Shown one piece after another: positions 27,722 to 36,945 of a stretch of DNA of 64,000 bases (the stretch's first letter is position 1; every line of letters starts with the position of its first letter). The DNA comes from Blastopirellula marina DSM 3645 (GTDB lineage: Bacteria > Planctomycetota > Planctomycetia > Pirellulales > Pirellulaceae): positions 1,840,147-1,904,146 of the forward strand of contig NZ_CH672377.1 of NCBI RefSeq assembly GCF_000153105.1. Direction: 5' to 3'. The translations under genes were made by a program, and so were the position numbers. A model generated the notes under the pieces. It ran no database searches, was not told the DNA's origin, and saw only the letters and a program-made list of their open reading frames with translations.

Positions 27722-27808
27722 TGCACTTCAGTCTTACATTTTTGGGAGCAATTGAGGAAACGCGGGAGCCGAAGAAATGACTGAATCGGCTCCAACCAGA
27801 CGCGAATT

Positions 27809-28915
27809 CTAGAATTTTCCGACCAGATCCCCGCCCGACGCGGTTCCCAAGGCCCACCAAATCTCGATGTCAATCGTATCGGAGACAAATCGAGCTGATC
27901 CGTCAATCATTGACATCTGCACTCCGCCTGGATGTTCGCTTGACGCTGTCACTGCACCATCCGCTTCGCTGCAGCGAAACCAATCGGTGTTGTAGCCGGG
28001 AATGGAAATCGTGTTCGGCGGCATGACAGGATGAAAAAGATGTTTTTCAAACGAACTCGTATAGATCCACGAGGATCCTTTGTTCCAACTCCAACTGGAG
28101 TAACTGATCGGATTACTTAGCCCATCGGTCACGACATCTCGAATCGAAGCGCCCGGCGTCTGAATCATCTTCGATCCGGTATAGCAGAGGTTTCGTCGGA
28201 TATCGGCATGAATGCCGAGGCCGTCGTTCACTAAACTCTCGCTGATCGCGGCCGTGTTTGACAGCCCATCCGTAATGTCACGGAAGCCGACGGTATGGTT
28301 AGAACCGGCCAACCATTCTCCGCTGCAATTTCCGATGCTAGGGCCCGTATCCGACATGCGTGAGTGCGAAATAATTCCTCGCGATCGAGACGTCGTTCCT
28401 TGGCCGGGGATAGTCAATAATCGCGAAGGACCAGCGTTGGCCACATAGTTGAAATTCGCCACCCCAGGAACGCGAACGTTGGTTTCGCTCTCGCTGGGAC
28501 AGAGAAAAGTTTCCATTTTGACGCGAGCGATTTCGCCGAGCGCGGTGTCGCCGTTGACGATTCCGGTCCAAGAGCTTCCTGCGCCTGTCGATTGCGCCGG
28601 CAGATAGTCATAGGCGGCGGTCTCCTCGACGTTCGGCAGGATGCCATAGTACCACGAGAGATTACCGGCATTTCCGTTTCCGCCGTAATCGTGCCCCGCG
28701 CGATGCATATGCAACGGGGTCGCTTGCCAGATGTCATGGTAAGAGTGAAACGCCAGCGTGAGCTGCTTCAGGTTGTTCGAGCATTGCATCCGACGCGCCG
28801 CTTCGCGCGCTTGCTGCACTGCGGGCAGGAGCAAAGCAATTAAGACGCCGATAATTGCGATCACGACCAGCAACTCCACCAGAGTGAATGCGGTTCGTAT
28901 CCGTTTGCAGTGCAT
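27809..28915 (-). CDS. DUF1559 protein with prepilin-type N-terminal methylation motif
   Basis: The 368-residue protein starts [21 protein letters not shown]. The residue before Phe is Ala rather than Gly, a deviation from the normal prepilin peptidase site. QQAREAARR and NNLKQLTLAFHSY follow. The C-terminal H-x9-DG motif is intact (HPGGVQMSMIDGSA), followed by FVSDTIDIEIWWALG. ATG 28915 has GGAG about 10 nt upstream; the frame is open further upstream but without family sequence. The gene is divergent from the XylR-like regulator, which may control it. Confidence 0.92.
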   Translation of the reverse strand: MHCKRIRTAFTLVELLVVIAIIGVLIALLLPAVQQAREAARRMQCSNNLKQLTLAFHSYHDIWQATPLHMHRAGHDYGGNGNAGNLSWYYGILPNVEETAAYDYLPAQSTGAGSSWTGIVNGDTALGEIARVKMETFLCPSESETNVRVPGVANFNYVANAGPSRLLTIPGQGTTSRSRGIISHSRMSDTGPSIGNCSGEWLAGSNHTVGFRDITDGLSNTAAISESLVNDGLGIHADIRRNLCYTGSKMIQTPGASIRDVVTDGLSNPISYSSWSWNKGSSWIYTSSFEKHLFHPVMPPNTISIPGYNTDWFRCSEADGAVTASSEHPGGVQMSMIDGSARFVSDTIDIEIWWALGTASGGDLVGKF

Positions 28916-29136
28916 GGGAATTCGCTCCGAAAGGGAAATTGGACCTATTGGATGATTGAATACTCCTGGATTGCGTCGTTGGCGTATCGTTACGGCGTTG
29001 ACGGCGGGAGCAGGAGAGATCGCATTTTGTAAGGTGCAGCGAACTCTCGCCACCGAGATTTGCGCAACACATTTGACGATTTACGCATCCGGCCTCGATC
29101 GCGCTAAAAAGGGAGCAAAAATGTTAATATTGCGTT

Positions 29137-29151
29137 AAATGCAATGCATTT
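29137..29151. promoter_or_regulatory. Palindromic operator candidate in a divergent promoter region
   Basis: AAATGCA and TGCATTT form a perfect inverted repeat around one base, in AT-rich DNA between the divergent DUF1559 and regulator genes, 41 nt before the regulator start. It may be a binding site for the regulator itself, but this is positional inference. Confidence 0.4.
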
Positions 29152-29191
29152 ATCATGTGCCGCATTAGAATAAAGACCTCGCCTTGCAATC

Positions 29192-30421
29192 GTGAAGCCC
29201 CCACGAAATGACGAATTGCGCAATCCTCCAACACTCTCCTGTCTCCCCTCTTCTTCGACTGATCGCACGACGAAGAATGTGGGCGTACTCATCGAAACGT
29301 CCACCGGCTGGGGCAACGGCATGGTCAGCGGAATCGCGAGTTACTTGGATGACTGCGGCGAAAGCTGGAACGTCTTTCTAGAACCACGCGGGAAATTCGA
29401 GCCGCTACACATCCCCAAGGGTTGGAATGGCGACGGCATTATTGCCCGAGTTAACAACGCCGAGCTTGCCGAAGAAATCCTGAAAGCAGGCATCCCCTGC
29501 GTCAACGTCTCGTGGTACGACTACGGAGAAGGAACCATCGCTCGGTGTACGCTCGATGAAGAAGAGAGCGGTCGTTTGGCTGCGAAGTACTATCTCAACA
29601 AAAAGTACTCCTATTTCGCCTATTGCGGCTCTCCCTGGCGACCAGACTACGAAGACCTGTTTGGCCGCGCTTATTCGCAATATCTGCAGACCGCTGGCTA
29701 TACTTGCCATACTTATCCCGCCCCCGGTATAGATCGTCAGCAACCCTGGATCGATCAGCTACGTCAGCTAGGAACATGGTTGACAAAACTTCCCAAGCCG
29801 TGCGGCGTGCTGGCGATTGATACGCAGACGTCGCGGCAACTGATTGACGCCGCGAAGTTCGCGGAGCTCGGCGTACCGGAAACAATCGCCGTGCTGGCCG
29901 GCGAGCATGACGAGTTGGCGAGCGGCATTACGCGGCCCAAGCTGTCGATGCTCGACAATGCGGCGCATAGCGTCGGCTACAACGCCGCCCAGTTACTCGA
30001 TCGCATCATGCGCGGCGAAGCCAACCGCGGCGAACTTGTCACCATCAAACCGACCAACGTGATTTCAAAAAAATCGACCGACTGGACAGTTCTGTCGGAC
30101 GAACGGCTCATGCGGGCGCTCCGATTCGTACGCGACAATTTCCATCACCCGATTCAAGTCGCCGATTTGGCCGAACAAGCGGGGATATCGCGCCGCCTAC
30201 TAGAGCAACTTTTCGATCGCCATCTCGAAATCACGCCGAGCAAGCAAATCTTGCTGGTTCGTTTGGACGAAGCGAAGCATCTGCTGGATCGGTCGGTATT
30301 AGCGATGTCCGAGATCGCGTCGCGCTGTGGTTTCGATTCGCCCGAAGTCATGTGCCGCGCTTTTCAACGCGAACTGCAGTTGTCTCCGACCAAGTATCGT
30401 CAAACCAGGCGCGGCGGATGA
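29192..30421 (+). CDS. XylR-like regulator: LacI-type sensor domain fused to AraC DNA-binding domain
   Basis: The 409-residue protein has a periplasmic-binding-protein-like sensor domain (NVGVLIETSTGWGNGMVSG onward, about residues 28-290) and a C-terminal AraC/XylS domain with two helix-turn-helix units (VADLAEQAGISRRLLEQLF and MSEIASRCGFDSPEVMCRAF) and the terminal LSPTKYR. This is the domain order of xylose operon regulators, expanded in planctomycetes for many sugars. The ligand here is unknown. GTG 29192 was taken. The transporter start codon overlaps its stop as ATGA, so the pair is coupled and the regulator may respond to the transported compound. Confidence 0.92.
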   Translation: MKPPRNDELRNPPTLSCLPSSSTDRTTKNVGVLIETSTGWGNGMVSGIASYLDDCGESWNVFLEPRGKFEPLHIPKGWNGDGIIARVNNAELAEEILKAGIPCVNVSWYDYGEGTIARCTLDEEESGRLAAKYYLNKKYSYFAYCGSPWRPDYEDLFGRAYSQYLQTAGYTCHTYPAPGIDRQQPWIDQLRQLGTWLTKLPKPCGVLAIDTQTSRQLIDAAKFAELGVPETIAVLAGEHDELASGITRPKLSMLDNAAHSVGYNAAQLLDRIMRGEANRGELVTIKPTNVISKKSTDWTVLSDERLMRALRFVRDNFHHPIQVADLAEQAGISRRLLEQLFDRHLEITPSKQILLVRLDEAKHLLDRSVLAMSEIASRCGFDSPEVMCRAFQRELQLSPTKYRQTRRGG

Positions 30422-31800
30422 TCGCATTGCGCGGCAACCAATCCTTAAGATCTCGCCTGGAAAGGTGGGGGCCGACCTCGATTGCGCTGTTCGCATCCGC
30501 GACTTCGTTCGCCGTCTACTTTTGCATGTACGCGTTCCGCAAACCGTTCGCCGTTGCGACTTATGCGGGCTACGAATTCGCCAATACCGGTATCGAACTA
30601 AAAACGGCGCTCGTATTAAGCCAATTGTTCGGCTACGTCGCGTCGAAATATATCGGCGTCAAATTTTGCTCGCAACTGCCACGCGAGCGGCTGATGGCGG
30701 CGATGATCTTGCTAATCCTCTTTGCAGAGTGCGCCCTGCTTGGTTTTGCGATTGCCCCCAGCAACTGGAAAGTGGTCGCCCTCTTCTGCAATGGACTGCC
30801 GTTGGGGATGATCTGGGGATTGGCGATGCGCTACCTCGAAGGACGTCGAACGACCGAGTTCCTGGTTGCGACGCTCAGCTTTTCCTACATCGCTTCGACG
30901 GGCTTTGTCAAAGATGTCGGCAGGTGCCTGCTCGACGGTTGGGGGGTCGATCCATTCTGGATGCCATTTTGCGTCGGCGCACTGTTTCTGCCTCCGGTCC
31001 TACTTTCGATTTGGCTTCTCGACGCCGTTCCTGCCCCCGACTTGCAAGACGAAGCGGAGCGGTCCAAGCGAACCGCGATGACCGGCAGCGATCAGTGGGC
31101 GTTCTTGGCGCACTTCTCGTTTGGCTTGATCGTGCTGACGTTGGCCTACATCTTGTTGACGGCATTTCGCGATTTTCGTGATAACTACGCGGTCGAGATT
31201 TTGAACGAAATCAAACTGGCGAAAGTGCCCGGCATTTTTACGAAGATCGAGCTCGTGATCGCCGTGGTCGTCACTTTGACATTGGCCGGCCTCAGCTTCT
31301 TCCGCCGTAATCGAAATGCGCTGCTGGCGACCTTCTCGATCATGACGCTGGGGACGCTGATGTTGGGCGCAGCGACGCTCTTGTGGCAAGCCGGTTGGCT
31401 CAGCGGACTTGCTTGGATGATCTTGGTCGGTCTCGGCGCCTATCTCGCGTACGTTCCTTATACCGTTCTGTTTGAACGCATCTTCGCCGTCACCCGCGCA
31501 TCGGGTTCATCCGTATTTGCGATTTACCTGATCGACTCGGGCGGCTACACCGGCTCGGCCGCGATGCAGTTGTACAAAGACCTCTGGCACGCTGAGACTT
31601 CGAGGCTCCACTTCTTTGTCAACTTTTCACTCGCGCTGTCCATCATTGGATTTGCGATGCTGCTGTTCAGCGGATGGTATTTCATTTGCGAAGAACAGCG
31701 AACTCGCGAAGCTGGGATTCTCGCGGATGTCGCCAGCACTCATTCCCTTCCTTGTGCGGCTCCAGACGCGATGCCTGTGGGGGACGAGGAAATCGCCTAA
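30418..31800 (+). CDS. DUF5690-type major facilitator transporter
   Basis: The 460-residue protein has about twelve hydrophobic segments starting at TSIALFASATSFAVYFCMYAFRKPF, which is the hallmark of the DUF5690 group of MFS-like proteins. Other typical stretches are GLPLGMIWGLAMRYLEGRRTTE and YVPYTVLFERIFA. The substrate is not known for the family; members often lie near sugar or polyol genes. ATG 30418 overlaps the TGA of the regulator, implying translational coupling. Confidence 0.85.
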   Translation: MIALRGNQSLRSRLERWGPTSIALFASATSFAVYFCMYAFRKPFAVATYAGYEFANTGIELKTALVLSQLFGYVASKYIGVKFCSQLPRERLMAAMILLILFAECALLGFAIAPSNWKVVALFCNGLPLGMIWGLAMRYLEGRRTTEFLVATLSFSYIASTGFVKDVGRCLLDGWGVDPFWMPFCVGALFLPPVLLSIWLLDAVPAPDLQDEAERSKRTAMTGSDQWAFLAHFSFGLIVLTLAYILLTAFRDFRDNYAVEILNEIKLAKVPGIFTKIELVIAVVVTLTLAGLSFFRRNRNALLATFSIMTLGTLMLGAATLLWQAGWLSGLAWMILVGLGAYLAYVPYTVLFERIFAVTRASGSSVFAIYLIDSGGYTGSAAMQLYKDLWHAETSRLHFFVNFSLALSIIGFAMLLFSGWYFICEEQRTREAGILADVASTHSLPCAAPDAMPVGDEEIA

Positions 31801-31884
31801 AAGGCGCCAGCCGCGAACCTCCGTGACTCTTTTCGCCTCTGGTCGACATGGCCGATTCTACCCGTCTCTCGTTAGGAAAAATCA

Positions 31885-32307
31885 ATGTCGATACGTCAGG
31901 TCGCTGCGCTGAGCGAGGCTCAGCTCGTTGAACTAACAACGCTCTTTCAAGATTTGTGGTGGACGCCGGGACGCCAGCTCGACGGCGTACGGATCGCCGT
32001 CGAAAACTCGTCGCTCGTGATCGGCCTGGTCGACGATGCGGCTGGCGACCGGCTTATCGGCTTTTGCCGCGTCCTGACCGACTACGTCTATCGAGCGATG
32101 CTGCACGATGTGGTCGTTGATCCCGCTTATCGCGGGCAACAGTTGGGGCGGCGGTTGATGGATGCTGTGATCGAACATCCGCGACTGCAAAACGTCGACA
32201 CGATCACTCTGGCCTGCTCCGCGGACATGATCCCGTTCTACCGGCAATTTGACTTCGACCAGCAAGAGTCGGAGATCTTTACGCTGCGACGCAAAAAAAT
32301 TGCGTAA
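31885..32307 (+). CDS. GNAT family N-acetyltransferase
   Basis: The 140-residue protein is a compact single-domain GNAT. The acetyl-CoA pyrophosphate loop reads VVVDPAYRGQQLGRRLMD (Q/R-x-x-G-x-G/A type), preceded by GFCRVLTDYVYRAMLHD. The last strand region IPFYRQFDF is usual. The amine substrate cannot be told from sequence. ATG 31885 follows GTTAGGAAAAATCA. A weak hairpin (TCCCCG with CGGGGA, 32341-32358) downstream could end transcription. Confidence 0.87.
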   Translation: MSIRQVAALSEAQLVELTTLFQDLWWTPGRQLDGVRIAVENSSLVIGLVDDAAGDRLIGFCRVLTDYVYRAMLHDVVVDPAYRGQQLGRRLMDAVIEHPRLQNVDTITLACSADMIPFYRQFDFDQQESEIFTLRRKKIA

Positions 32308-32438
32308 CATTCTCGGCTCCTTTCCGCTTTGCGAAATATCTCCCCGTTTCTGCGGGGAAATTTGATTTCGGTCGCGACGATTGGGCCAGCGTCGCCGCGG
32401 CCAGTTTTCGCTATTTAAGCAGAGAATTGGAGAGAGAT

Positions 32439-33515
32439 ATGTCGACTGCGATGGAACTAGATCCGGCCAAGATGGAGGCATTCGGCGCACGATTCTTGGA
32501 AGCGATGAACGGAGCGGCGATGATGCTAATGTCTTCGATCGGGCATCGGACCGGACTATTTGACACAATGGCCGACTTGCCGGCGGCGACCAGCGCCGAA
32601 GTCGCCGCGGCGTCTGGACTGAACGAGCGTTACGTCCGCGAGTGGCTGAACGCGCTGGTATCGGCCCAAGTGGTTGATTTCGATCCGACCGAACAATCGT
32701 ACCGCTTGCCGGCCGAACATGCGGCGCTGCTAACCCGCGCGGCGACGCCGTCCAATCTGGCGTCGGTCGCCCAGTGGATCGCGGTGCTGGGATATGTCGA
32801 AACGCAAATCGTCGATAAGTTCTCCCACGGCGGCGGCGTCTGTTACCACGAGTTCCATCGCTTTCATGACGTAATGGCGGACGAGAGCTCGCAAACGACG
32901 GTGTCAGCGATGATCGAGCATATTCTACCGTTGGTCGACGGCTTGCTGGAAAAGCTGGAGCGCGGGATCGACGTGCTAGATATCGGTTGCGGATCGGCCA
33001 AGGCGCTGATCTTGCTGGCCGAGCGGTTCCCCCAGAGTCGGTTCTGCGGCTACGACCTCTGTGCGGACGCGATTGTCGCGGGTCAACGACTTGCGGAAGA
33101 AAAAGACCTGCCGAACCTGACGTTGAAAGTGCGTGACGTCGCGGAACTGATCGACTGCGATCGGTTTGATCTGATCACCGCATTTGACGCGATCCACGAT
33201 CAGGCCTATCCCGATCAGGTGCTCAGCAATATCTCGCGGGCGCTGCGCCGCGACGGCATCTTTTTGATGCAAGACATTCGCGCGTCCAGCTACGTCGAGA
33301 AAAATATCGATCAGCCGCTCGGTGCGTTTATTTACACCATCTCGTGCATGCACTGCATGAGCGTCTCGCTGGCCCAAGGGGGACTGGGACTCGGCGCCGC
33401 GTGGGGCGAAGAGATGGCCCAAGAGATGCTGATCGCCGCGGGCTTCTCACAGGTCGACATTCACCGCTTGAATCACGACATCCTCAACAACTACTATCTC
33501 GCGCGCTTAGGATAA
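32439..33515 (+). CDS. SAM-dependent methyltransferase with N-terminal winged-helix domain
   Basis: The 358-residue protein has an N-terminal dimerisation/winged-helix domain (GLFDTMADLPAATSAEVAAASGL with YVREWLNALV) and a class I methyltransferase fold with SAM motif I VLDIGCGSAKAL near residue 186, an acidic FCGYDLCADAI strand, and FDLITAFDAIHDQ. This is the O-methyltransferase-like layout seen in ubiquinone- and polyketide-type enzymes and their stand-alone relatives. The substrate is unknown. ATG 32439 has GGAGAGAG immediately upstream. A strong terminator follows. Confidence 0.87.
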   Translation: MSTAMELDPAKMEAFGARFLEAMNGAAMMLMSSIGHRTGLFDTMADLPAATSAEVAAASGLNERYVREWLNALVSAQVVDFDPTEQSYRLPAEHAALLTRAATPSNLASVAQWIAVLGYVETQIVDKFSHGGGVCYHEFHRFHDVMADESSQTTVSAMIEHILPLVDGLLEKLERGIDVLDIGCGSAKALILLAERFPQSRFCGYDLCADAIVAGQRLAEEKDLPNLTLKVRDVAELIDCDRFDLITAFDAIHDQAYPDQVLSNISRALRRDGIFLMQDIRASSYVEKNIDQPLGAFIYTISCMHCMSVSLAQGGLGLGAAWGEEMAQEMLIAAGFSQVDIHRLNHDILNNYYLARLG

Positions 33516-33546
33516 ACTTTGGGCACGGCGCGGAAAGGTCGATTGA

Positions 33547-33582
33547 GACGGAGGGGCGACGCCGAGTTCCCCTCCGTTTTTT
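33547..33582 (+). terminator. Rho-independent terminator of the methyltransferase gene
   Basis: ACGGAGGGG and CCCCTCCGT form a perfect 9-bp stem with a 12-nt loop, followed by a T-run. Confidence 0.92.
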
Positions 33583-33680
33583 CGTCAAAAAACGGTGAAA
33601 ACTCTTTTCGACGATCGTCTCGTCTGGTCGAATGCCGCTAGAGCCCCCTCACCAGTTTTCTAAGCTCCAATCTCTCTTCG

Positions 33681-33772
33681 TAGCCCGCCAGTGCAGGCGA
33701 GGGAATAGGGTTGGTGATCCAAACACGGAAGGAAGTGGCGAGCCGCATCCCCTCGCTTGCGCTGGCGGGCTA
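33681..33772. repeat. Dispersed inverted-repeat element, copy 2
   Basis: Arms 33681-33704 and 33749-33772 are reverse complements with about 22 of 24 matches (core TAGCCCGCCAG, then GCGCAAGCGAGG). This is the same arm consensus as copy 1 at 5824-5916, with an unrelated 44-nt centre. It lies in the roughly 385-nt gap between the methyltransferase gene and adk, which holds no gene that I can support. CTACGAAGAG occurs about 50 nt to its right, as it does near copy 1. Confidence 0.75.
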
Positions 33773-33900
33773 GTGTTCCATCGATTCGAAAAATCGCAGC
33801 TTCGACACTTACGCTTCGGACTACGAAGAGAATCGCCGGTCAGACTTTCCCCTCGTGCGACTTCCAAAGTTGAGCTTAGGTAAATTCCGAGAGTCGAACG

Positions 33901-34548
33901 ATGCAAAAATTTGTCATTATGGGCGTTCAGGGTTGCGGCAAAGGAACGCAGGCCAAGCTGCTCTGCCAAGCGTACGATCTGACGCATATCAGCGTCGGGG
34001 ATATCTTTCGTTGGAACATCGCGCACCACACCAAGTTAGCGGCTCGCATCCAGAGAATCATCAGTCGCGGCGATTTGGTCAGTGACGAAATTGTCGCCGA
34101 GATCGTGCAGCGCCGGCTGGCCGAACATGACTGGAACTTCGGTTTCATTTTGGACGGCTTTCCGCGCAGCGTCGTCCAGGCCGAGTTTTTTCTCGAGTCG
34201 TACGATATTGATGCGGTCATTCATCTTGTGGTGCCGGACGAAGTGGTCCGCGAGCGCGTCCTCTCGCGCCGTCTCTGCAGCGGCTGCGGACTCGACTACA
34301 ACTTGATCCATCATCGCCCGCAGGTGATTGATCAGTGCGACGTTTGCGGCGCGCCGCTCACGCAGCGAGCCGACGATACGCCGGGCGCTGTCGCAGATCG
34401 CTTGAAGACGTATCATGAAAAAACGGCGCCGATCTTAGAACTATTTCGCCGCAAAGAACTCGTCCTGGAAGTTGAAGGAATGCAACCAGCCGAAGCGGTG
34501 CAAAAAGAAATCCAAACGCAGTTAGGCTTGAAATCCTCCTGGCGCTAG
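33901..34548 (+). CDS. adk: Adenylate kinase
   Basis: Adenylate kinase interconverts ATP plus AMP with two ADP. The 215-residue long-form enzyme has P-loop GVQGCGKGT (residues 8-16; most family members read GxPGAGKGT), the AMP-site stretch SVGDIFR, the motif GFILDGFPRS, and a LID zinc site CSGC and CDVC near residues 126-149. RADDTPGAVADRL carries conserved arginines. ATG 33901 was used. It is not beside secY or map as in many bacteria, and P-loop variation suggests it could be a second adenylate kinase-like paralogue. Confidence 0.93.
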   Translation: MQKFVIMGVQGCGKGTQAKLLCQAYDLTHISVGDIFRWNIAHHTKLAARIQRIISRGDLVSDEIVAEIVQRRLAEHDWNFGFILDGFPRSVVQAEFFLESYDIDAVIHLVVPDEVVRERVLSRRLCSGCGLDYNLIHHRPQVIDQCDVCGAPLTQRADDTPGAVADRLKTYHEKTAPILELFRRKELVLEVEGMQPAEAVQKEIQTQLGLKSSWR

Positions 34549-34599
34549 TCGCTCTTCGCGGCGGGAAGACAAGGGAAGCGCATCGCGCCAGGAATTAAA

Positions 34600-34637
34600 A
34601 AAGGGAGTTCCCCTTTTGCAAAGAGAACTCCCTTTCT
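34600..34637. terminator. Bidirectional terminator between adk and the coiled-coil gene
   Basis: AAGGGAGTTC and GAACTCCCTT form a perfect stem. A short T-run follows on the plus strand (weak), and the minus strand has a run of six T. The genes on both sides converge on it. Confidence 0.82.
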
Positions 34638-34692
34638 ACCTATGGCGGCAGAGCGTGACCTCCGACCGCCATCTGGGATCTGGTAGTTTTGA

Positions 34693-36399
34693 TTATCGCA
34701 AGATTGCTCCCGAGATCTGCCGAGCAATGACTTGCTGCTGTTCGCCCAGCGACTGATCGGCCATTCGCTGCAGCTCGTGCGGGCGAAGCGACACGACCAC
34801 GCTCGAACTGCGAACCATGGCGCCGCTCACCGCTTGAGCGAAGCGGAAGAAGCCGCTCTGCTGCGGGTGCGACGCTTGCAGCACTTCGGTCTTGAGCGTC
34901 ATCAGTTGACGCAGCGAAGCCAAAGCCGATTCGACGTCGAGCCGACCTGCCGAGAGTTCACTGCGAAGCGAGACCAACTCGTCGAGAGTTTCTCGAGCTT
35001 CGCGGCTGTCGCCGGCCTGGCAGATCAGCTCCGCTTCGATCCGCATCATGTCGCCGGCGACTTGGCGAGCTCGCGTCGTCAACGGCGCCGCTTGCACCAA
35101 CTCTTGCTGCAAAGCGAAGATGTTCTGCTGAGCGATTCCAGCGGCGACGGCGTTGGTTCGCGAGTTGACCAGATCGTCCTGCAAGTGCAGCATGTTTCCA
35201 AACACGACATCCGCCTGGCGAGCTTGCGGTACGCTGTCGACCAATTCGTCCTGCATGCCAAGCAAGTTTTGCAGCACATTGTCAGCGCGACGCGACTGCG
35301 AAGTAGCGGCGAGCAGTTCTCCTTGCTGTCCTAAGATGTTGCCCAGCACCATGTCGGCCTGGCGAGCTTCGGTCGCGGAGAGGATGATCTCATCCTGGCG
35401 AGCGAGCATATTCTCAAGCAGCAGATCGGCATGACGCGTCTGGGACTGGGAAGCCAGCACTTTGTCCAGCAGCTTGGTCAACGATCCCAGATTGTTTTCG
35501 AGGTTGGCGACGTATGAGTGACGCGAAACCTTGGCGAGTTCGCCGGGGATCGCCAAGACGTTGTCGAGCAACATGTCGGCCTGACGCATGTTGGCGGCGC
35601 TGTGCAACGTTTTGTCTTGCAGACGCAACAACCCGGCGACGGCGCGATCAGTCGCCGCCAGATTGCGATCGGCCATCGCGATCCGCGATTGAGCGTTCAG
35701 CAGTTGATTGAGCGTTTGTTCGGCGGCCAGCGCGGCCGGGTATTGATCTTGCATGCGGCGATGCAACGACGCGACCCGATCAAGCGTCACTTCGGTGCGC
35801 GCTAGATCCTGCTCGACGCGTTGGGCTCGGCTGCGGAGATTGTCGGCGTTGGTCAGCGCGGCGATCGCGTCGAGCGTGCCGGCGTCTTGCTCGAGCAGGG
35901 TACGGTGGACGTAGTCGATGTTTTCGACCACGCGGACGGACGCGGCGGCGGCCTGGGCCTGATCATTTAAGCGTTGCTGCAGTCGATCAAGCCGCACCAA
36001 GGCGGCCTCCACTTGTCGGAAATCAGTTTGGCTGGCGGCCAACTCGCAGCGGATGTTCTCGAGCGAGTCGAGCGAAGCGCGAGCAGCGGCAAATTGCTCG
36101 GCTTGCTGTTGGAGCGAAGACATCAAGTCATTCGTCTTTGTCACGCTCGACTTGAAGGAGACCAATTCCGTCAAGGTGCGATCGACTCGCGAGATCCGCA
36201 GTTCGAGGGCCTGCGCATCGTTTTGCGCCGGGCGCACAATCACGATATAGAGCAAGACCACGCCAAAAATGATTCCGAAAGAAAAGGCGCCCCACGAAAA
36301 AGGCTCCTGTTGGTTGACATTCTCACTATGTCGTCCCGCCTGGTTTTTCGCCGCCACGTTCCGTCTCCTACCGGTAGAATTTCGGTTGCGCATCTCCAC
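34693..36399 (-). CDS. Membrane-anchored coiled-coil protein with 24-residue repeats
   Basis: The 568-residue protein has a basic N-terminus, one membrane helix (FSFGIIFGVVLLYIVIV, about residues 40-57), then an almost wholly helical, Gln/Leu/Ala-rich region. From about residue 320 to 440, five successive units of exactly 24 residues can be aligned. They share the pattern R-x-A-D, two or three hydrophobics, N-hydrophobic-L, then Q-x-E-L; examples start RQADMVLGNILGQQGEL and RRADNVLQNLLGMQDEL. Looser units precede them. I recognise no family. GTG 36399 (AGGGAAGG upstream) or ATG 36393 may be the start. It may be an envelope or division scaffold, but this is inference. Confidence 0.82.
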   Translation of the reverse strand: MEMRNRNSTGRRRNVAAKNQAGRHSENVNQQEPFSWGAFSFGIIFGVVLLYIVIVRPAQNDAQALELRISRVDRTLTELVSFKSSVTKTNDLMSSLQQQAEQFAAARASLDSLENIRCELAASQTDFRQVEAALVRLDRLQQRLNDQAQAAAASVRVVENIDYVHRTLLEQDAGTLDAIAALTNADNLRSRAQRVEQDLARTEVTLDRVASLHRRMQDQYPAALAAEQTLNQLLNAQSRIAMADRNLAATDRAVAGLLRLQDKTLHSAANMRQADMLLDNVLAIPGELAKVSRHSYVANLENNLGSLTKLLDKVLASQSQTRHADLLLENMLARQDEIILSATEARQADMVLGNILGQQGELLAATSQSRRADNVLQNLLGMQDELVDSVPQARQADVVFGNMLHLQDDLVNSRTNAVAAGIAQQNIFALQQELVQAAPLTTRARQVAGDMMRIEAELICQAGDSREARETLDELVSLRSELSAGRLDVESALASLRQLMTLKTEVLQASHPQQSGFFRFAQAVSGAMVRSSSVVVSLRPHELQRMADQSLGEQQQVIARQISGAILR

Positions 36400-36587
36400 G
36401 CAACCTTCCCTGCCTTACTTATCGACGCACTGTCTCCAAATTTCCACCCTTTCTTAGTCGCTTAGGTCAGTGCTAGCGAAATTGAGTCGGTTTGACGCGC
36501 GGGATGATTCGCCTGGACGCGCCGGCGAGAGCTTGCTACGCTCCCGAACCGATTCAACTCGGGCGACTTTGAAACAAGGAAGCGAGC

Positions 36588-36851
36588 ATGACAACGAACA
36601 ACTTCAATTTCTTTCAGTGGATGCGCGACGGCGTGAAACAAGCGGTGTTGCTCGGCGTGAATGACGCTGTCGAGCAGATCGGCATGCCGGTTGAACAAGA
36701 CAAAGGGAAGTCCGACTTCCTGGGCCTGATGGGTGATGTTGGCGAATCAACCGCCGCGCGCAAATCGCTTGGCGCGACCGCGACCAGCGCCGGTCCTCGC
36801 AACAAGCGTTTGGGGCGTAGCTTGAAAGACATCAACACGGACAGCAAATAA
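36588..36851 (+). CDS. Small protein of unknown function
   Basis: The 87-residue protein (MTTNNFNFFQWMRDGVKQ...) has AAGGAAG 7 nt before ATG 36588, which supports it as a real gene. It begins with an aromatic-rich amphipathic segment, has a central VGVNDAVEQIG-like helix, and ends in a basic tail (NKRLGRSLKDIN). There is no signal peptide. It lies alone between the divergent coiled-coil gene and a convergent zinc-ribbon gene. I know no family for it. Confidence 0.7.
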   Translation: MTTNNFNFFQWMRDGVKQAVLLGVNDAVEQIGMPVEQDKGKSDFLGLMGDVGESTAARKSLGATATSAGPRNKRLGRSLKDINTDSK

Positions 36852-36945
36852 GAAAGCTGTCCTCAAGAAACGAATCCGGGCGCCGCAGCACTTCGACGCC
36901 CTGTTCGCAATTCAGAACCCTGCTGAATCTCTTATTGGCAGAACG

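Noticed and set aside
32341-32358. TCCCCG/CGGGGA hairpin as a terminator for the GNAT gene
   Set aside because: The stem is short and the following sequence is only weakly T-rich, so it is mentioned but not called.
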